Source: Lutraria lutraria
Lineage: Eukaryota > Mollusca > Bivalvia > Venerida > Mactridae
Length of the DNA stretch: 64,000 bases
Assembly: GCA_964023205.1 (NCBI GenBank)
Contig: OZ026842.1
Coordinates: forward strand, 34,115,501 to 34,179,500
Direction of reading: 5' to 3'
Part shown: positions 25,701-38,200 of the stretch, piece after piece
Position numbering within the stretch: position 1 is the first letter of the stretch
How the letters are laid out: the number at the start of each line of letters is the position of its first letter
Position numbers and translations under genes: made by a program
Notes under the pieces: generated by a model
Database searches by the model: none
The model's input: only the letters and a program-made list of their open reading frames with translations
What the model was told of the DNA's origin: nothing

Positions 25701-27834
25701 TAAGCGCAATCGGATGTTGTTTTGATATTCAATGTTATATAGTGATCAGATGTTAATAAATGCCGTTCTTTAGTACAATTGACCAAACCGAACATTTTGA
25801 TAAATGCCAACTGTGCTTATGAATATTGTGCCTAGGCTTTGGGTTTGGGAAAGGTCGGTTTTTTAGTGAAGTGGATTTTGTTCATGTGCTTTTTTGCATG
25901 GAGTCCTTTTGTTATCTATATTTTATAGCACTCACTAAATACATCTTCACATACCATGATAGCACACATGATCGTCGGTCTTGTTAACGACAGACTATCA
26001 ACCAAACAGTCGATCGTGACAGGCCCGAGTATTACGAGTATTCAAATATTTCACTAGTGACATTCGTGGTTTACAATTATTGATTTGGATTAAACGCCAT
26101 TTTCAACATTATTTCAGTCATATCGTGGCGGGTAAATATCCTAACCAGCTTTCATGTACTGACCACATTCTATCCGCAAGCCACTACCAACTTACCAGTG
26201 GAGGATAATTAAACATAAGATGTAGTATCTTCAGTCAACTCATGGTCAGCAGACCATCGCCCTAACCACAGAGCTAACCGGGCGGACAAATCGTGGTTTA
26301 GAGACTGCACGGTCTCTGATTAGAAATCACAACCCCATGATCGCTGTCAGTTCGAAATCCAACTGGGGCCGAAATCCGTATGTGATGGTCGGCAGTTCTA
26401 CCCATATTTACCCCTCCTAGTGAACAATTTTCAACACCCGATCTATAACGTGTTCTGTAATACCACAAAAAAAAAAACGCGAAAAGTACTGGCTGGGAAC
26501 AAAGACGCAATGTGCATGCTAAATGAGCGCCTTAAAATTATTTACTAGAATTAATTTTGTTTGGTTAATTTGTAAATAATTCACGATCAAACTGATATTT
26601 AAGTCCATAAATAGTTCTCTAGGAAGATTAAGAGACAAAGCCAAACAATAAAATAAACAAAAGTGCTTGAGGTAACTAACATCTACTTTGGGTTTTTCAT
26701 TAGTCTGTAACATTTTACGACCCCCCTTCCCAATTCAAATCTAACATAATAAGTTTGAATAAAATCCGAAGGAAATTTTCTTATTTCAGAATGTGAAAAT
26801 CTGAAATAGAAATTGATTGTCGGTTTAGGCAGCATGGGTTTCCATAGTTATGTTTTAATTTTGATGACGCGTTATGTTGTATATACGATTTACATTGAAT
26901 GTATATTATGTTTGATTTTGTGGCATCCATTATTATTGGCATTGTTTGTAACACATTAATTTTGGTAATGTTTTCCATACTGTCGAATGATTTGGAAAAC
27001 CATTCAACCTTCATATGGAATTCATTTATGTTTCAGATCGAAAAAAAGAACACCGTATTTCATCTTTTGCCAACCTTGGATTACTCATCCGACATGTACA
27101 AACATCATGTATGCACGTACATTGTAGTGATACCATTGTAAACATATTCATAGACACTACCAATATTAATTGTTACTTCTTAATATAGTAATATCAGCAT
27201 TTAACATGTAGTCAACACTGATTCACAAGCTGATCTTCTTCTGATTCGTTGGAGCCGTGCCCTTAATTAAGCTTCTTCGCAAGAATGTATACCCAGAGAT
27301 CAACCCCATTGTTCTTTCGCAGCATGATCGAAACCCTTGCTTCATGAGAACCTGACGGGAGACATGCTATATAATGAGCAGACTGTTAAGTTTCTAAGAG
27401 TAAAATGCAAAGTAAAACAATATCTGGGGAATGATCGCATCTCCAGTAACTGGCAGTTAGGCAAAAAAAAAAAAATAGAAAAAGTGCAACCAACCTAGTC
27501 CATTTTATTTGGAAGGGGCAAGAAACTACAAATATTGGTATCTTTTCTAGCTTTATCTCCTGCTATTAGATTACTGACGTAAGAAATGTAAGATTGTTAC
27601 ATGTCAATAAAAAAACTGTAGACTAATCTATCCTAAAGGCAATTTTATTCTTTTAAAACGAACACAGTTTAAGTGAACTTATCAGCGCGGTAATTAACAT
27701 TTAAGTTTGATAGATTGAGGTGTAAATTGATGCTTCTTTTTTGAAATTTTGCAGCAAAATGTTATCAACAGGATATAGGATAAACTTTCATTAACTTTTA
27801 ACCGACTGTTAACATTTCTGTAACACAGTTTCTA

Positions 27835-27885
27835 ATGAACTATTGCGTCAAAGCAAGATTTAGCACGAGTTCGAAGCAAGTGCAG
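27835..27885 (+). CDS. Possible exon with start codon, unknown product
   Basis: Acceptor-like 'tctgtaacacag' before 27829, ATG at 27835 and a good donor 'gtgcag|gtaaat' after 27885. It would encode 17 residues, 'MNYCVKARFSTSSKQVQ'. No partner exon in the same phase was found with confidence. It may be chance. Confidence 0.15.
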
Positions 27886-28039
27886 GTAAATCAATTTACA
27901 ATGTACTTAAATTTGTGGTTTCTGATATTATACATATAATTATAAATCTGTCATTTAATTCATTCCACTTCTAGAAAGTAGGCAGTTGCTTACGGAGGAT
28001 GGGAGTCTAGTACTGAGTCTTTTCAGGACCGATGGTTAG

Positions 28040-28280
28040 GTTTTTTTGTCCGCCTCATATGACTCTGACTGTTGGAAAGGGGTATAAACCCAAACAAACA
28101 AACATCGTTCCCACTTCTTGTCTAATAATATTTTTTGTCGTTTTGCATTATTTCGATACCAAAGTAGCCACAAAAACGCTATATAAAGTTAAAGCACATG
28201 AAACCTGAGACGTTAATTTTCGTTCTTTTGGGTTTAACGTCGGACCAACAACTATAGGGTCATTCCTAGCGAGTTTGCGA
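28040..28280. repeat. SINE tail fragments
   Basis: At 28075-28106 'ttggaaaggggtataaaccc' runs into 'aaacaaacaaac', a typical SINE tail on the plus strand. At about 28229-28266 'gggtttaacgtcggaccaac' reads as the reverse complement of the SINE core seen at 47.7 and 54.5 kb. Both are partial. Confidence 0.4.
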
Positions 28281-29367
28281 GTTTTCACGATAGAGGAATA
28301 TCCAGTAAGAAGAATACACAGAGCTTGCACGTTGACAGTTTTGTGTATTTGTATTCTCTGGTAACCATATCTTATATAAGCACGATAAGCCAAGCCTACT
28401 ATGTTGTATCTAATGTACTAGTATTAAACCTGGTCATCTCAGAATATTAAAATAGCCGCTGTAGCATCAGATGTTTTTTTTTTATTTTATGGACCCAAAC
28501 AAAATAGATATAAACATAACCGGACAGCTTCCTCACATTTGAAGTTTTGTGTTGGGTCGAACTGACAGCGCGATAATAGGCTAGTGCTTACTTGTTGGAG
28601 ATCGTGCGATTTTTTAAATGCTGCCAGTGCTTGAGTTGTTTGAAAATAACTATGTGTCAATGTGTGTTAAAATGTTCGATTTGTAAACGGTCATTATAAC
28701 TTCTGTGACTGTAGAATGTTGTACAAAAAAATAACACTGAAAGATATTTGTTCTTGGCTCTCTTTCCGTGACATTATAATATAATTATAATTACTGACAG
28801 ATTGGCAGGTGTTTCTACAATTAAAGAAAAAAGTCCAGAATCTTCTTCCATGCTTTTGAAGATGTTTTCAAGGACAGATCTTATTACAATTCGTAAATCC
28901 CGTGGCATTGACTGTCTAGCATCCGATTTTGACAAAAAAAGACGGTGGTGACTTGTATATAATTGTATGTACTTAATGTTTTATCTCAGAATTGTTAGAC
29001 TGTGTGAATAAAAGCTTTTTGCTTATGTGCGGCTATTGTAACTGTTCAGGTTTTTGTCTATGTAGGTGAAATTTTATCACCGTCTGGTTAAAATCTGTAT
29101 TCAGCATCAGACAAAAAAATGTCATTAAATGTTTCAAAAGAATTGTTGTCTAATGGTTTCCTATAACAAAAAAATGCAGTGACATTTCTTGTCCTGTTGA
29201 GTTAATTTAGTTAAACAGAAAGTATTACACCTCATATATGCATCTTGTCAATGACATATTTATCTTCGTAAAACTTTTTTTAAAAATGTGAATCTTTTAA
29301 GCATCGCAAATGTTTTCGTTTCGGTTGGTTTAACACAGATCTTTAACGATATTTCCGTTATATACAG

Positions 29368-29414
29368 CAACCGACTCACATAGGATGATGGACAGAGATG
29401 TTAGCGGAAACCAG
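29368..29414 (+). CDS. Possible small exon, unknown product
   Basis: Acceptor 'ccgttatatacag' and donor 'aaaccag|gtacac'. One frame is open through the exon; in another an ATG at 29398 could join in phase to the exon at 30621. Function unknown. Confidence 0.2.
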
Positions 29415-29577
29415 GTACACATTATATATTACATGTTTTTATTAATTTTGCCAATACCAATTATGAGTTTCCGGAATAAAAATAAGAGAAGGATTCCAAG
29501 AAAAATACATACTAAAAATTCAAAATCTCCAAATCATACCAGCACAAACACCTACACTGAGAACACTTCAAACCACC

Positions 29578-29672
29578 TGCAACAACAACAACAACAACAA
29601 CAACAAAAACAACAACAACAACAATAAAAACAACAACAACACCAATAACAACAATAAAAACAACAACAACGA
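29578..29672 (+). repeat. (CAA)n microsatellite
   Basis: Near-continuous 'caa' units, then interrupted 'caataaaaacaacaacaac' units. The Gln run in the overlapping open frame (29385-29627) is a by-product of the repeat. Confidence 0.9.
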
Positions 29673-30620
29673 TAAAAACAAAAATCTTCATAATATTTGT
29701 TTGATCAAATTAAATCATACGAAGATTCTATCAGACTGGTAACTCCATAATGTCAGGTAAGAATTGGAATCGTAAATATAAGCAATAATTGCATGTGGTG
29801 TTTATTTCAGTCTTTATCTAATTATACATAAAGCCTAAATCATCCTATGAAAATATGTTTTATGTTTCGTTTTGTATTATCAGTTTGTTTTATTTATTTA
29901 AAAATTGCTGATTTTGAAATAAACATTATCCAGTTCCCCTGATGCAGGATAAATTTCAGTTTTTATTTCTGTTTTATAATTCGAAATGATTTACACACCG
30001 CTATTTTTTAACAATAATGTCTTCTTCAGGAAATGTAAAGAACATAATTTGTGTTGCTTAGGTTTAAATGATTGCTTTCCAATTGTTTATGTATGTTTTC
30101 AATTCCATTTTACGGTCTAATTTTGATGTGTTTTTTTCAAAAACAAGCCTAGACATTAAATGATATACATACTATAGTGATCTCAGATACAAAGACGAGC
30201 TGGAGGTCTATTGAAGTATTCATTTTCACTTGAAGACAATCCCTTTTTGCAATGTTATTGATACAGTGTAAATATGGACCGCATGAATTCATTAAGAACG
30301 TGCTCATTTTTATGCCTTTATGCCTTTTATTCACTTTTTATTCGCCGTTGGTGATCAACTTTTTTTGTATGTGTACTCCTATGTTTATTCTATACAAAAA
30401 TGAAAATAATTGTTTTTTGTTAATTATCTGCCATATTAGGTTCGATGTTTGTTTTTACTTGTTCCAATATTGAATTAAGACTCTTTTTTCTTGCAACATT
30501 CTTGGTGAGACTATTGTAGATGCATAGAAAAATGTATTCTACCCGTTTGAACGATACACACGTTGATTCAATTAATGCTTGATAATTTTGTATTCATATA
30601 TTATTGCCGTTTAAATACAG

Positions 30621-30692
30621 TGCCATCTACGTCTATTATAAGATCTGCATACATCCGTGCTGGTATTCCCGCTGCTGTGCACCGCCCAAAAG
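30621..30692 (+). CDS. Possible internal exon, Cys-rich reading, unknown product
   Basis: Good splice sites: acceptor 'gtttaaatacag|tgcc' and donor 'cccaaaag|gtaaaa', 72 bases. Two frames are open. One reads 'AIYVYYKICIHPCWYSRCC' followed by 'APPK', which would suit the end of a membrane segment with a cysteine cluster. The other contains 'RSAYIRAGIPAAVHRPKG'. It is compatible in phase with the possible exon at 29398-29414. I do not recognise the family. Confidence 0.3.
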
Positions 30693-31338
30693 GTAAAAAG
30701 CCGCCATCTTGGATGAAAATCTTTTTTGCATTTTTTTCGATATCGCGTAATTAGGAATCACTGACTCCAAACTAAAACGGCAGAGTAAATTCAATTTGTT
30801 ACTTGAGATCTATCAATTGTTGGATGTGTCAACTGGTTGGTTAGGTAATCATAAGGCCTTGTCCGACTTTATCTTTTAGACAAGCGAGCAAGCAGACAGT
30901 TCAGTAGGCTGCATTCAGTCGGACAGGTCGGCCAGAGTACCAGTTATTGAATCTATAAATACACTAAAGAACGATAAATCGACATAATAATAATTATACA
31001 AGATAATTTAATAATTAATGAAGACTTACCTTGGTAAGATGAAGGCTGATCATAAAATCATCCACTGCAAACTCCCTAAGGCCTCACACAGAGTGGTAAT
31101 TTACGTTTGCTCTGGATAGCTTTACTGCTTTTATTCAGGTGTTTAGATATACAGCATGGTACTAGAAAGGTGTAACTCATTTCGCAGGTTTCTCATGCTG
31201 AACATACATATATATGTCATAAAATGGTTAAATACATTATCTTTTCATTTAGGGATTTCTTTGAAGTTGATTTACAACTTCCGATCCAATAACATTGATA
31301 CTGTTTATACTTTTTCTGTGCATTAATTAACGAGTCTA

Positions 31339-31636
31339 GCGTGGATCCCGGCTTTCCTTCTAAAAGATGTCAAAACGTTTAAATTTGGGGCACACTACAA
31401 CGAAAGCAAGGTTCCCGAAAAGCTCGTGCAGTTTAGAAGGAAAGCCGAGATCCACGCTTATTTTCGTCACTTCCGTCAATCAAAAAGATGGCGAGTTCAC
31501 TACCTTGGTGTTTTTTATACACTCAATAAGGGAAAAAATTGAAGATATTTCTTTCAACAGATTTTCGTTGCTTGATTAGTTGAATAGAAAAATAATGTCT
31601 GTAAACGTATAAAAATCACGGAATCGAGTGCTTATG
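31339..31636. mobile_element. MITE-like element related to 52110-52364
   Basis: The right part (31455-31636) matches the element at 52110-52364, including 'ttttcgtcact.ccgtcaat', 'aagatggcgagtt', 'acactcaataagggaaa' and the terminal 'aaatcacg.aatcgagt'. The left part is different: it carries an inverted pair, 'gcgtggatcccggctttcct' at 31339 against 'aggaaagccgagatccacgc' at 31439-31458. It is therefore a rearranged or composite copy. Confidence 0.6.
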
Positions 31637-32177
31637 TAGTAAACTACATTTTCCATTCTTATTGACACATTTGAATAGGAAATTTTGCATTATATAAAAA
31701 TATTTACAATTTAAATGTATCGCTCAATCGTAACAAACAACTGAATATAAATGAACCATGTTTGTTTCATTAATATAAAATGCATTTAATTTTTACACAT
31801 CGCTTTTAGATAGCGTGACATTTGGGTACGTGACATTTGGATAGCGTGACCATTGTTTTGTATCTTTCGTTGAATCGTTGCAATCTGCTTGCGCAAGTAT
31901 GAAATCAAACGAAATCAATTTCTTCACATTCGAATTGCAGGTATTTTCATACCATTCAAGGTCGACTTGATTTTTCCAAATGCTTTTTATGCTGTTTAAT
32001 CACTTTAATGCCGAGTCAACTTAAAATAAGTATGAGACAACCGTCTTAATTTGATTATAACTAGTACCATACAATATCAAATCAAGGCATAATAGGTATT
32101 TAATTGTCATGGCAATATCGATACGGAATAGGGTTGCTAACAAATAACATTAAGGAAAAAATAATTTAAAAAAGATT

Positions 32178-32255
32178 CTACATGTAGTTTCTCCAATACC
32201 AACCAACCACGGGTCCAGCACATCCACCCTGACAATCGATGCCTGCCGGCGGATT
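32178..32255 (-). CDS. Orphan terminal exon, small Cys/Gly/Trp-rich C-terminus, unknown gene
   Basis: On the minus strand a pyrimidine-rich stretch ending in acceptor 'taacctcggcag' precedes an open frame of 25 codons and a TAG stop. The peptide starts 'NPPAGIDCQGGCAGPVVG' and ends 'WYWRNYM'. The local base composition is clearly more GC-rich than its surroundings, and the residues (CQGGC, GPVVGWYW) look protein-like. A longer ATG-started frame overlaps it in a different phase and lacks these features. No upstream exon could be identified between 32.3 and 39 kb. The family is not recognised. Confidence 0.4.
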   Translation of the reverse strand, partial: NPPAGIDCQGGCAGPVVGWYWRNYM

Positions 32256-35200
32256 CTGCCGAGGTTACACGAAGTTGAAGGTGAAAAAAGAAATACACAA
32301 AAATGGGTGATGGACAAAGACATAATTTTGAAAATATGTACAGTGTATGTCAGATAAAAAAATATACGCTGCAATTCAGTTTAAATTTAACAGTGCTATG
32401 CTTTAAATAGTTATACATATATAAAAGAATAACCCGGAACATTAAGAGCTTTTACTCTGAATTTTGACAGTTTTTATCAGTTCCGTTTTCAAATTTTAGT
32501 TTGATATTGAGTTGCTGCTATGTTAGTTATTGCGTTTCTTTGGAATTTTATGTTTTCAGTTTTGACCTAATGTAACTACTTTCCATGCTCTATTTTCTTC
32601 TCAAATTAATTTTTGTTCCTCTTTTTTCTTTGATGTTCTTTGAAGTCTTTGATGACTTGTCTGGTAAAATTGCCTTCTGTATTTGTTCAGGTGAGGACAA
32701 AAACTTTTTGTTTGGCGTTATTTTAATGATATCTTTTCCTGTGGCTATGGCGTGTATTTCATTAGGAGAATCAATTGTTTATTGACAATTTGACTTACAA
32801 ACGGAAATCGTGGTTAATTGTATGTAAAAGTTTGTTTAATGTACAAAAAGTGTGTCGCAAAACATGCAAATTATATATTTTTCTAAAACAATACAATGAT
32901 AGAATAAAAACAAATAATTCTACTCGTATATTCAACTAACACCGCTTAGGTCTAGTCCTTGTTAAACAATTTCGAACATACACCCGATGTATTTGATAAT
33001 GATATTGCTATGACATGCTAACCAATTGTTTGTGAAGGAAGATGAAGACGGATGTGCATGTGCGAATCATAGTTATTTCTAAATGTCGTCAAGGTAATAC
33101 ATCCCTATTGCTGTATTTTTTGTATGTATTTACTCAGTTACACAAACATATTAATATTGCAAAAATAGTTTCTTCCTATTATCTTTCTATAGCTACACAT
33201 TTTTAAACGTTTGTAAGCTTTTGTTGAAGTATACAAAAAATAAATAATTCACCAAAGGCAACTTCTTTCTTTAATCGTTACTTCCATTTACGTCAATGTA
33301 TTTTTTTCAGTATTTCCTTTATATTTCAACTTGACATTTAGACGACATCAATATTGCAACCAGCACGTTGGCCCCAAAGGTAGTCAAAATTTTTGAAGTC
33401 ATTGTACATACAATGTATATATAGCTGTTACAAATGATAATGACAGCATTCATTGCGCTTTGTGTTCGCGTATTTGGAAGTTGCAATTGAATGCATAGAA
33501 CTTTTAGATTAGAAAAAACTAAAGTGTGTTTATCTAAATCAAATTAAATGTACATAATATTACCTATTGTGAACAAAAAACGTGGCGGCAATCCAGAATT
33601 TGTTATGGAATGAGCTTAAACTTCTAGAGGTTGTTGTCTCATTGTCCCCGGAGCGTATTAAATCATCACGTTTCAAACTCATGTTTTTTGTTTATATGAA
33701 ACATCGTATCACCAAGAGACAAACAACTGGTGATACGATCTACATCGATGTAGTAAATTATAATTGTTTGCCTTCTAGAGATGTTGAAATACAAAATATT
33801 ATTGAGTGTACGACATAATTATTATTCAAGACAGAACCTCAAAGATGTACTGCCGTTGGAATATTGTTTCTAATGCAGTTTGTTGATATGAATTTTCCGG
33901 CACGATGCCACATACAATACATCGTCACCTTAGAATTAAAATCTGCCTCTTTGATACTTGTCAGATAGGCTCTTTTAATTCTTTGGTGACTATATAAATA
34001 TGATCACACTTCTTTTCTAGACTTCACTATTGTCATTGACAGTAACCTTTTACAGATCATATATATATATGTATTTCTTTTGTACAATCTATCTCTGTTA
34101 CGTCTGGCTTCGATCGGGTAGTAGTTTTCAGTATCAATTAGTGATGTGTTTTATGTGACATAAATAAAGTACAGTGTTAGGAGAATGCAAATATGAATTT
34201 AGATTACGGTCACTTCGGTAACGTCTGAGTCAAATGTTAACTATGAATATACAGTTCAACTTCCTGACTATGAAATAAATCTCAATTTCTTTCCTTTGTT
34301 ATGATGATAGTCATTTTTTAATCATCAAGTAAGATTAACAGCTTAGTGTATTAGAGACCAAAATAAGTACGTTGTAATAAACTTCCACCAGCTCGTGAGT
34401 TACGTGGAGCCACAACTAATATATTAATGTTAGTCATAATGGGATTTGTTATCAAATACAGAATTCATATCACTGTCCAGGAAGGGATTTTATTGGATTG
34501 TTTAAAAGTTCATGTAAAACATTTAGTCGCAGAAATACAGTTTTAATGGAATCAAATGCCCCTGATTTATCTTTAAATACACATTGGGCAACCTATCCTT
34601 CATTAGCCATGAATTTTTTATATTTTGTTGGCAATGAATTTCAGTATGAAAACTTTAATCAATGATTCGTCTGCAGGGTCATTTAGAAAGCAAAGGCGCA
34701 GGTTGTCGTTGTGTTTTTCTCTATTATGAAAATCAGTATCACACAAAGTAATAAATGGAGCTGGGTTCGTATTCATCAAGCTCTGTTGCAACCAAACTTG
34801 TAATAAAAACCAAACTTGTAATAATTATTACAAGTTTGATTTTTATTACAAGTTTGGTTGTAACAAAGCTCCTAAAGGAAAATGTTCGTTTAGTTTGTGG
34901 AATTTCCTTAGATTTCTATGATTTCCCCTTATATATGAGGAAATTCTTTACTTAAAACCAAGGAGCTTTATGAATACAGGCACTGATTATTAAACATTTT
35001 GCGAATTTAATCTAATTAAAAAGTTTCCGCACAATTTATTATTATTTCGTCTTTATCATACATATGTTTTACTCTTAAAATGTGTCTTTCGTTCGGCAGA
35101 CTAAAGAGCAGCTGTCAGAAGGTACCATTTTGTCTCTCATGTGTGGATAGTGTGGATTTTAAGTAGGTGGGATTTGATAGAGACAGTTGTATTTTGGAAC

Positions 35201-38200
35201 CGATATGATTTTTGTGTCCCACATCCCTAGAAATTATTAATTAATACTTAAATATAAAAATATGTATGTTTCATCATGATAATCTGAATAATTCTTTTAC
35301 TGTAAGAATGGAATATCCGCCGAAGAAAGTCAACACTGAAGTCATGCTTTTGTAAAAATACTGTTCATAATAGACAGTGAGTACGATTCAATCAATTAGC
35401 AGCAAACGCGGATGCTTTTCTGAATAAAATTGCTCAAAGCATAAGCTCATTTAGTTTATTTAGATCAAACCATTGCGTCACTTTAAGCTTTTTCACACCT
35501 TTCAAATCTAAATTTGCGATTTCCAGTCACAACAGCCAATGAATGATTTAATCCTGTAGTTACAAAAAGGGTGTGTTTTTTTTCGATGAAATGCAGCCAT
35601 GTGTGTACTTGCTTCTTAAATTCTACTGTTATCATTCTTTGCTTAAGGGCTTATGATATGTTCAGCATTATCTAACTTTTTAGTTCAGCTGATCGCTTAT
35701 GGCATTGAACAATGTACGTAATATTCCCCTTTGAGATATTGAATATATTGTGTCTTGAACTGACTATATCGTTCCAATAGTGCCAGTGTGTTGCGATCAG
35801 TCTAACACCGTTAGGAAATACTATATCCGTCACATACAATATATAGTTTATCAAACAAATGCTCCGAGGTAAGTTTTCTTTACTAAGCCGTGTCTTCATT
35901 GCGATGTCTGGGTAGTCTACCTCATACGATATGGGAAACAGGGGCCCGTTTTATAGACATACATGTATCTTAGGTACGATAACAGTTTGTAATACATAAA
36001 TAACCGACTATTTACATTTACAACCGATCATAAAGCCCGTAAACAATCAACATAATGAAATGTCACTTTCATTTACGAACAAGGAATATATAAATGACAA
36101 CCTTTCCAATTGGTGACACATGTATGTTTATGCAATCAAGAATATTCTTACAACTGTTGGTTTGCACTTTAAATGCGTTCGCATTCAAAATCACCAATCT
36201 CAAATTGCATTCAATTAGCGATTCTGACAAATTGTTTTCTTTCCTTACTTTCAGCAATGTTAGTAACAAAAATGTCTACCTACCTATCCACCCACTGTAT
36301 TAAAGTTTGGGTCACGTAAATTTTAACCGACATTTTAAGGTTGGTCTAATGAGCGCGTGCTTAATATCTTGAAAGATTCGCTAAATTAAAGTCGGAAACA
36401 AGCTTGTATATTATATTGGTTTCTGCCATGATGTTTACCTTGCAAATTAAAGCAAAATAAAGCACAAAATAGATGGCTTGACGTATATAATTATATACTT
36501 GTATATTTTGCTTTAATTAGTCTTGGAATAGATCATGCTGTAGTTATCCTACCTCTGTGGCCTTCGGTTGATGACAAAGTGATATTGGTATATCTATTTT
36601 TTTGGAAATAAATCGACAATATATGCTAATCATGTGTGTGGTCTTAAGTCCACTAATGTAAACGAAAATGCGCAGAAAACCATCACCTTTTTAAAAAAGA
36701 TATATTTTTCAAAATAAATCTGAATAAACTAGAACAAATAAGTAGAACAAGAATAGCAATCTCTTATTTAAATCTAAATGTTGTAACAGCATATTGACAC
36801 ACGAACACTATCAATATGTGAACCAAAAATGTACCTTTTTTACGAGATAGTTTGTTTTTATTACAAGACGAACCGTTTCAGTTTCAAAGCTTCCAAATAA
36901 GTTGCTGTGAAAGCGAAGTCATGTGGTAACATTCTTTACCTATTACAATCTACAATTTTGCTTTCTCTCTGGTCTACTCAGACATTCTAGAGTATTGATA
37001 ATGTCTTCGTTTATCAAATTTCAAGAACGGTAGTGTTACAAGATACGTGATTTTATTTGGATTTGTTTTCAGGGCGTTAACACTTTGACATTCAAACAAG
37101 CTGTAAAGCAGACCGGATTTTGGTTGATTAATGTTTCATACGCATACATCATACATAAAACGAGCAAGTAAACAGTCTTTAACAGAAAACCTTCTTTCTT
37201 TGATCTTCAGAGACACTCACGCGAACATTATCGTGGTCGTTAACACTTTTCTTAAGACAAACCTCTTTGAATTTAATGGTAGCTTGAGAGTTTTGTTTTT
37301 AATGGTCAAATATTTTAACTGTAACTTCATTACAGGTCATAATTCTAAATCATATAAGACTGCTTAAAAAAGCTTATTGTAATTTTGTCTCTAATTTCTT
37401 TAGTTAATGTTTCGTGTATATTTTTGATTTGCTGTTTGTGTATTTTCAATAAGACATTTTTCAATTGACATCGCAACTATGTTTATATTCGTGTCTTCAA
37501 AATTGAATAAAAACATTATATGCAATATTTGACTCCTATCAGGAGATCATTTGTTCGTCTGACGACCTCAGGTTCTTAATTTGTTTTAGTTATCGAATTT
37601 ACCATGATGTATAAATAATTAACGTTGCGTATTTTTTATAGCAAGTACTTGGGTTCACACAGTCCTCTTGTGTTTATGTTGGAATATATTTTCTTTTGTT
37701 CGGTCTGGACAAATTATAATGTTGCTAAATATTGGTAGACTGAGTGTAAAAGGCTATTTTTAATTTTAGCGACGAGGAGGCGTGAATGCTTAATTTTCTT
37801 ATGAAGTATAATATGTTGTTAATTATTTTTTTATCTTCAAACTAGAACCACCATTGCATAACTACACTGTTTATTGTCTAATATTCACCATACAACTTTC
37901 ACAGAAAAAACAACAGCAAATTACAAACTAATTACAAAGTACTGTGATACAGTTCAACAATTATTTTGTACAATGAATAACATTTACTACAATACTACTA
38001 TAAGCAGTGAACTTTTTGTTTAATGACAATCATAAAGATAATTTAGTTTCACAATAAACCCCCCACAATTTGGACCAAATAGGTTTTATCGAAGTTGCTT
38101 CATTATCAAGTTGAACCAGAGAAGGAAAATAATACATGACCTTAGGTAATATATTTAACTGTATATGACTTTACAGACATCTGACAACATCAAAATGAGT

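Larger units (their letters stand above)
15202..27004. repeat. Direct tandem duplication, copy B (~11.8 kb)
   Basis: Second copy of 5099-15204. Homology ends in 'aaccttca' at about 27004, after which the sequence is unique. It is about 1.7 kb longer than copy A because of extra blocks at about 20164-20218, 20310-20590, 21088-21412 and 21578-22735. From spot comparison, single-base differences run at about 2 percent, so the duplication is not an assembly echo of identical reads. Apart from the duplicated terminal exon, no convincing coding sequence was seen. Confidence 0.95.
27005..32177. other. Mostly non-coding region after the duplication
   Basis: AT-rich single-copy DNA with SINE fragments at 28.0-28.3 kb, the CAA repeat at 29.6 kb, the tentative plus-strand exons listed separately and an inverted-repeat element at 31.3-31.6 kb. 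Other open frames here lack splice context or family resemblance. Confidence 0.5.

Noticed and set aside
29385..29627. 80-codon open frame ending in poly-Gln
   Set aside because: The Gln run is the CAA microsatellite; the only plausible coding part is the short exon candidate at its start.
35672..35899. 75-codon minus-strand frame with 'ATHWHYWNDIV'
   Set aside because: No conserved motif recognised; no supporting splice or promoter signal. Left out for lack of evidence.
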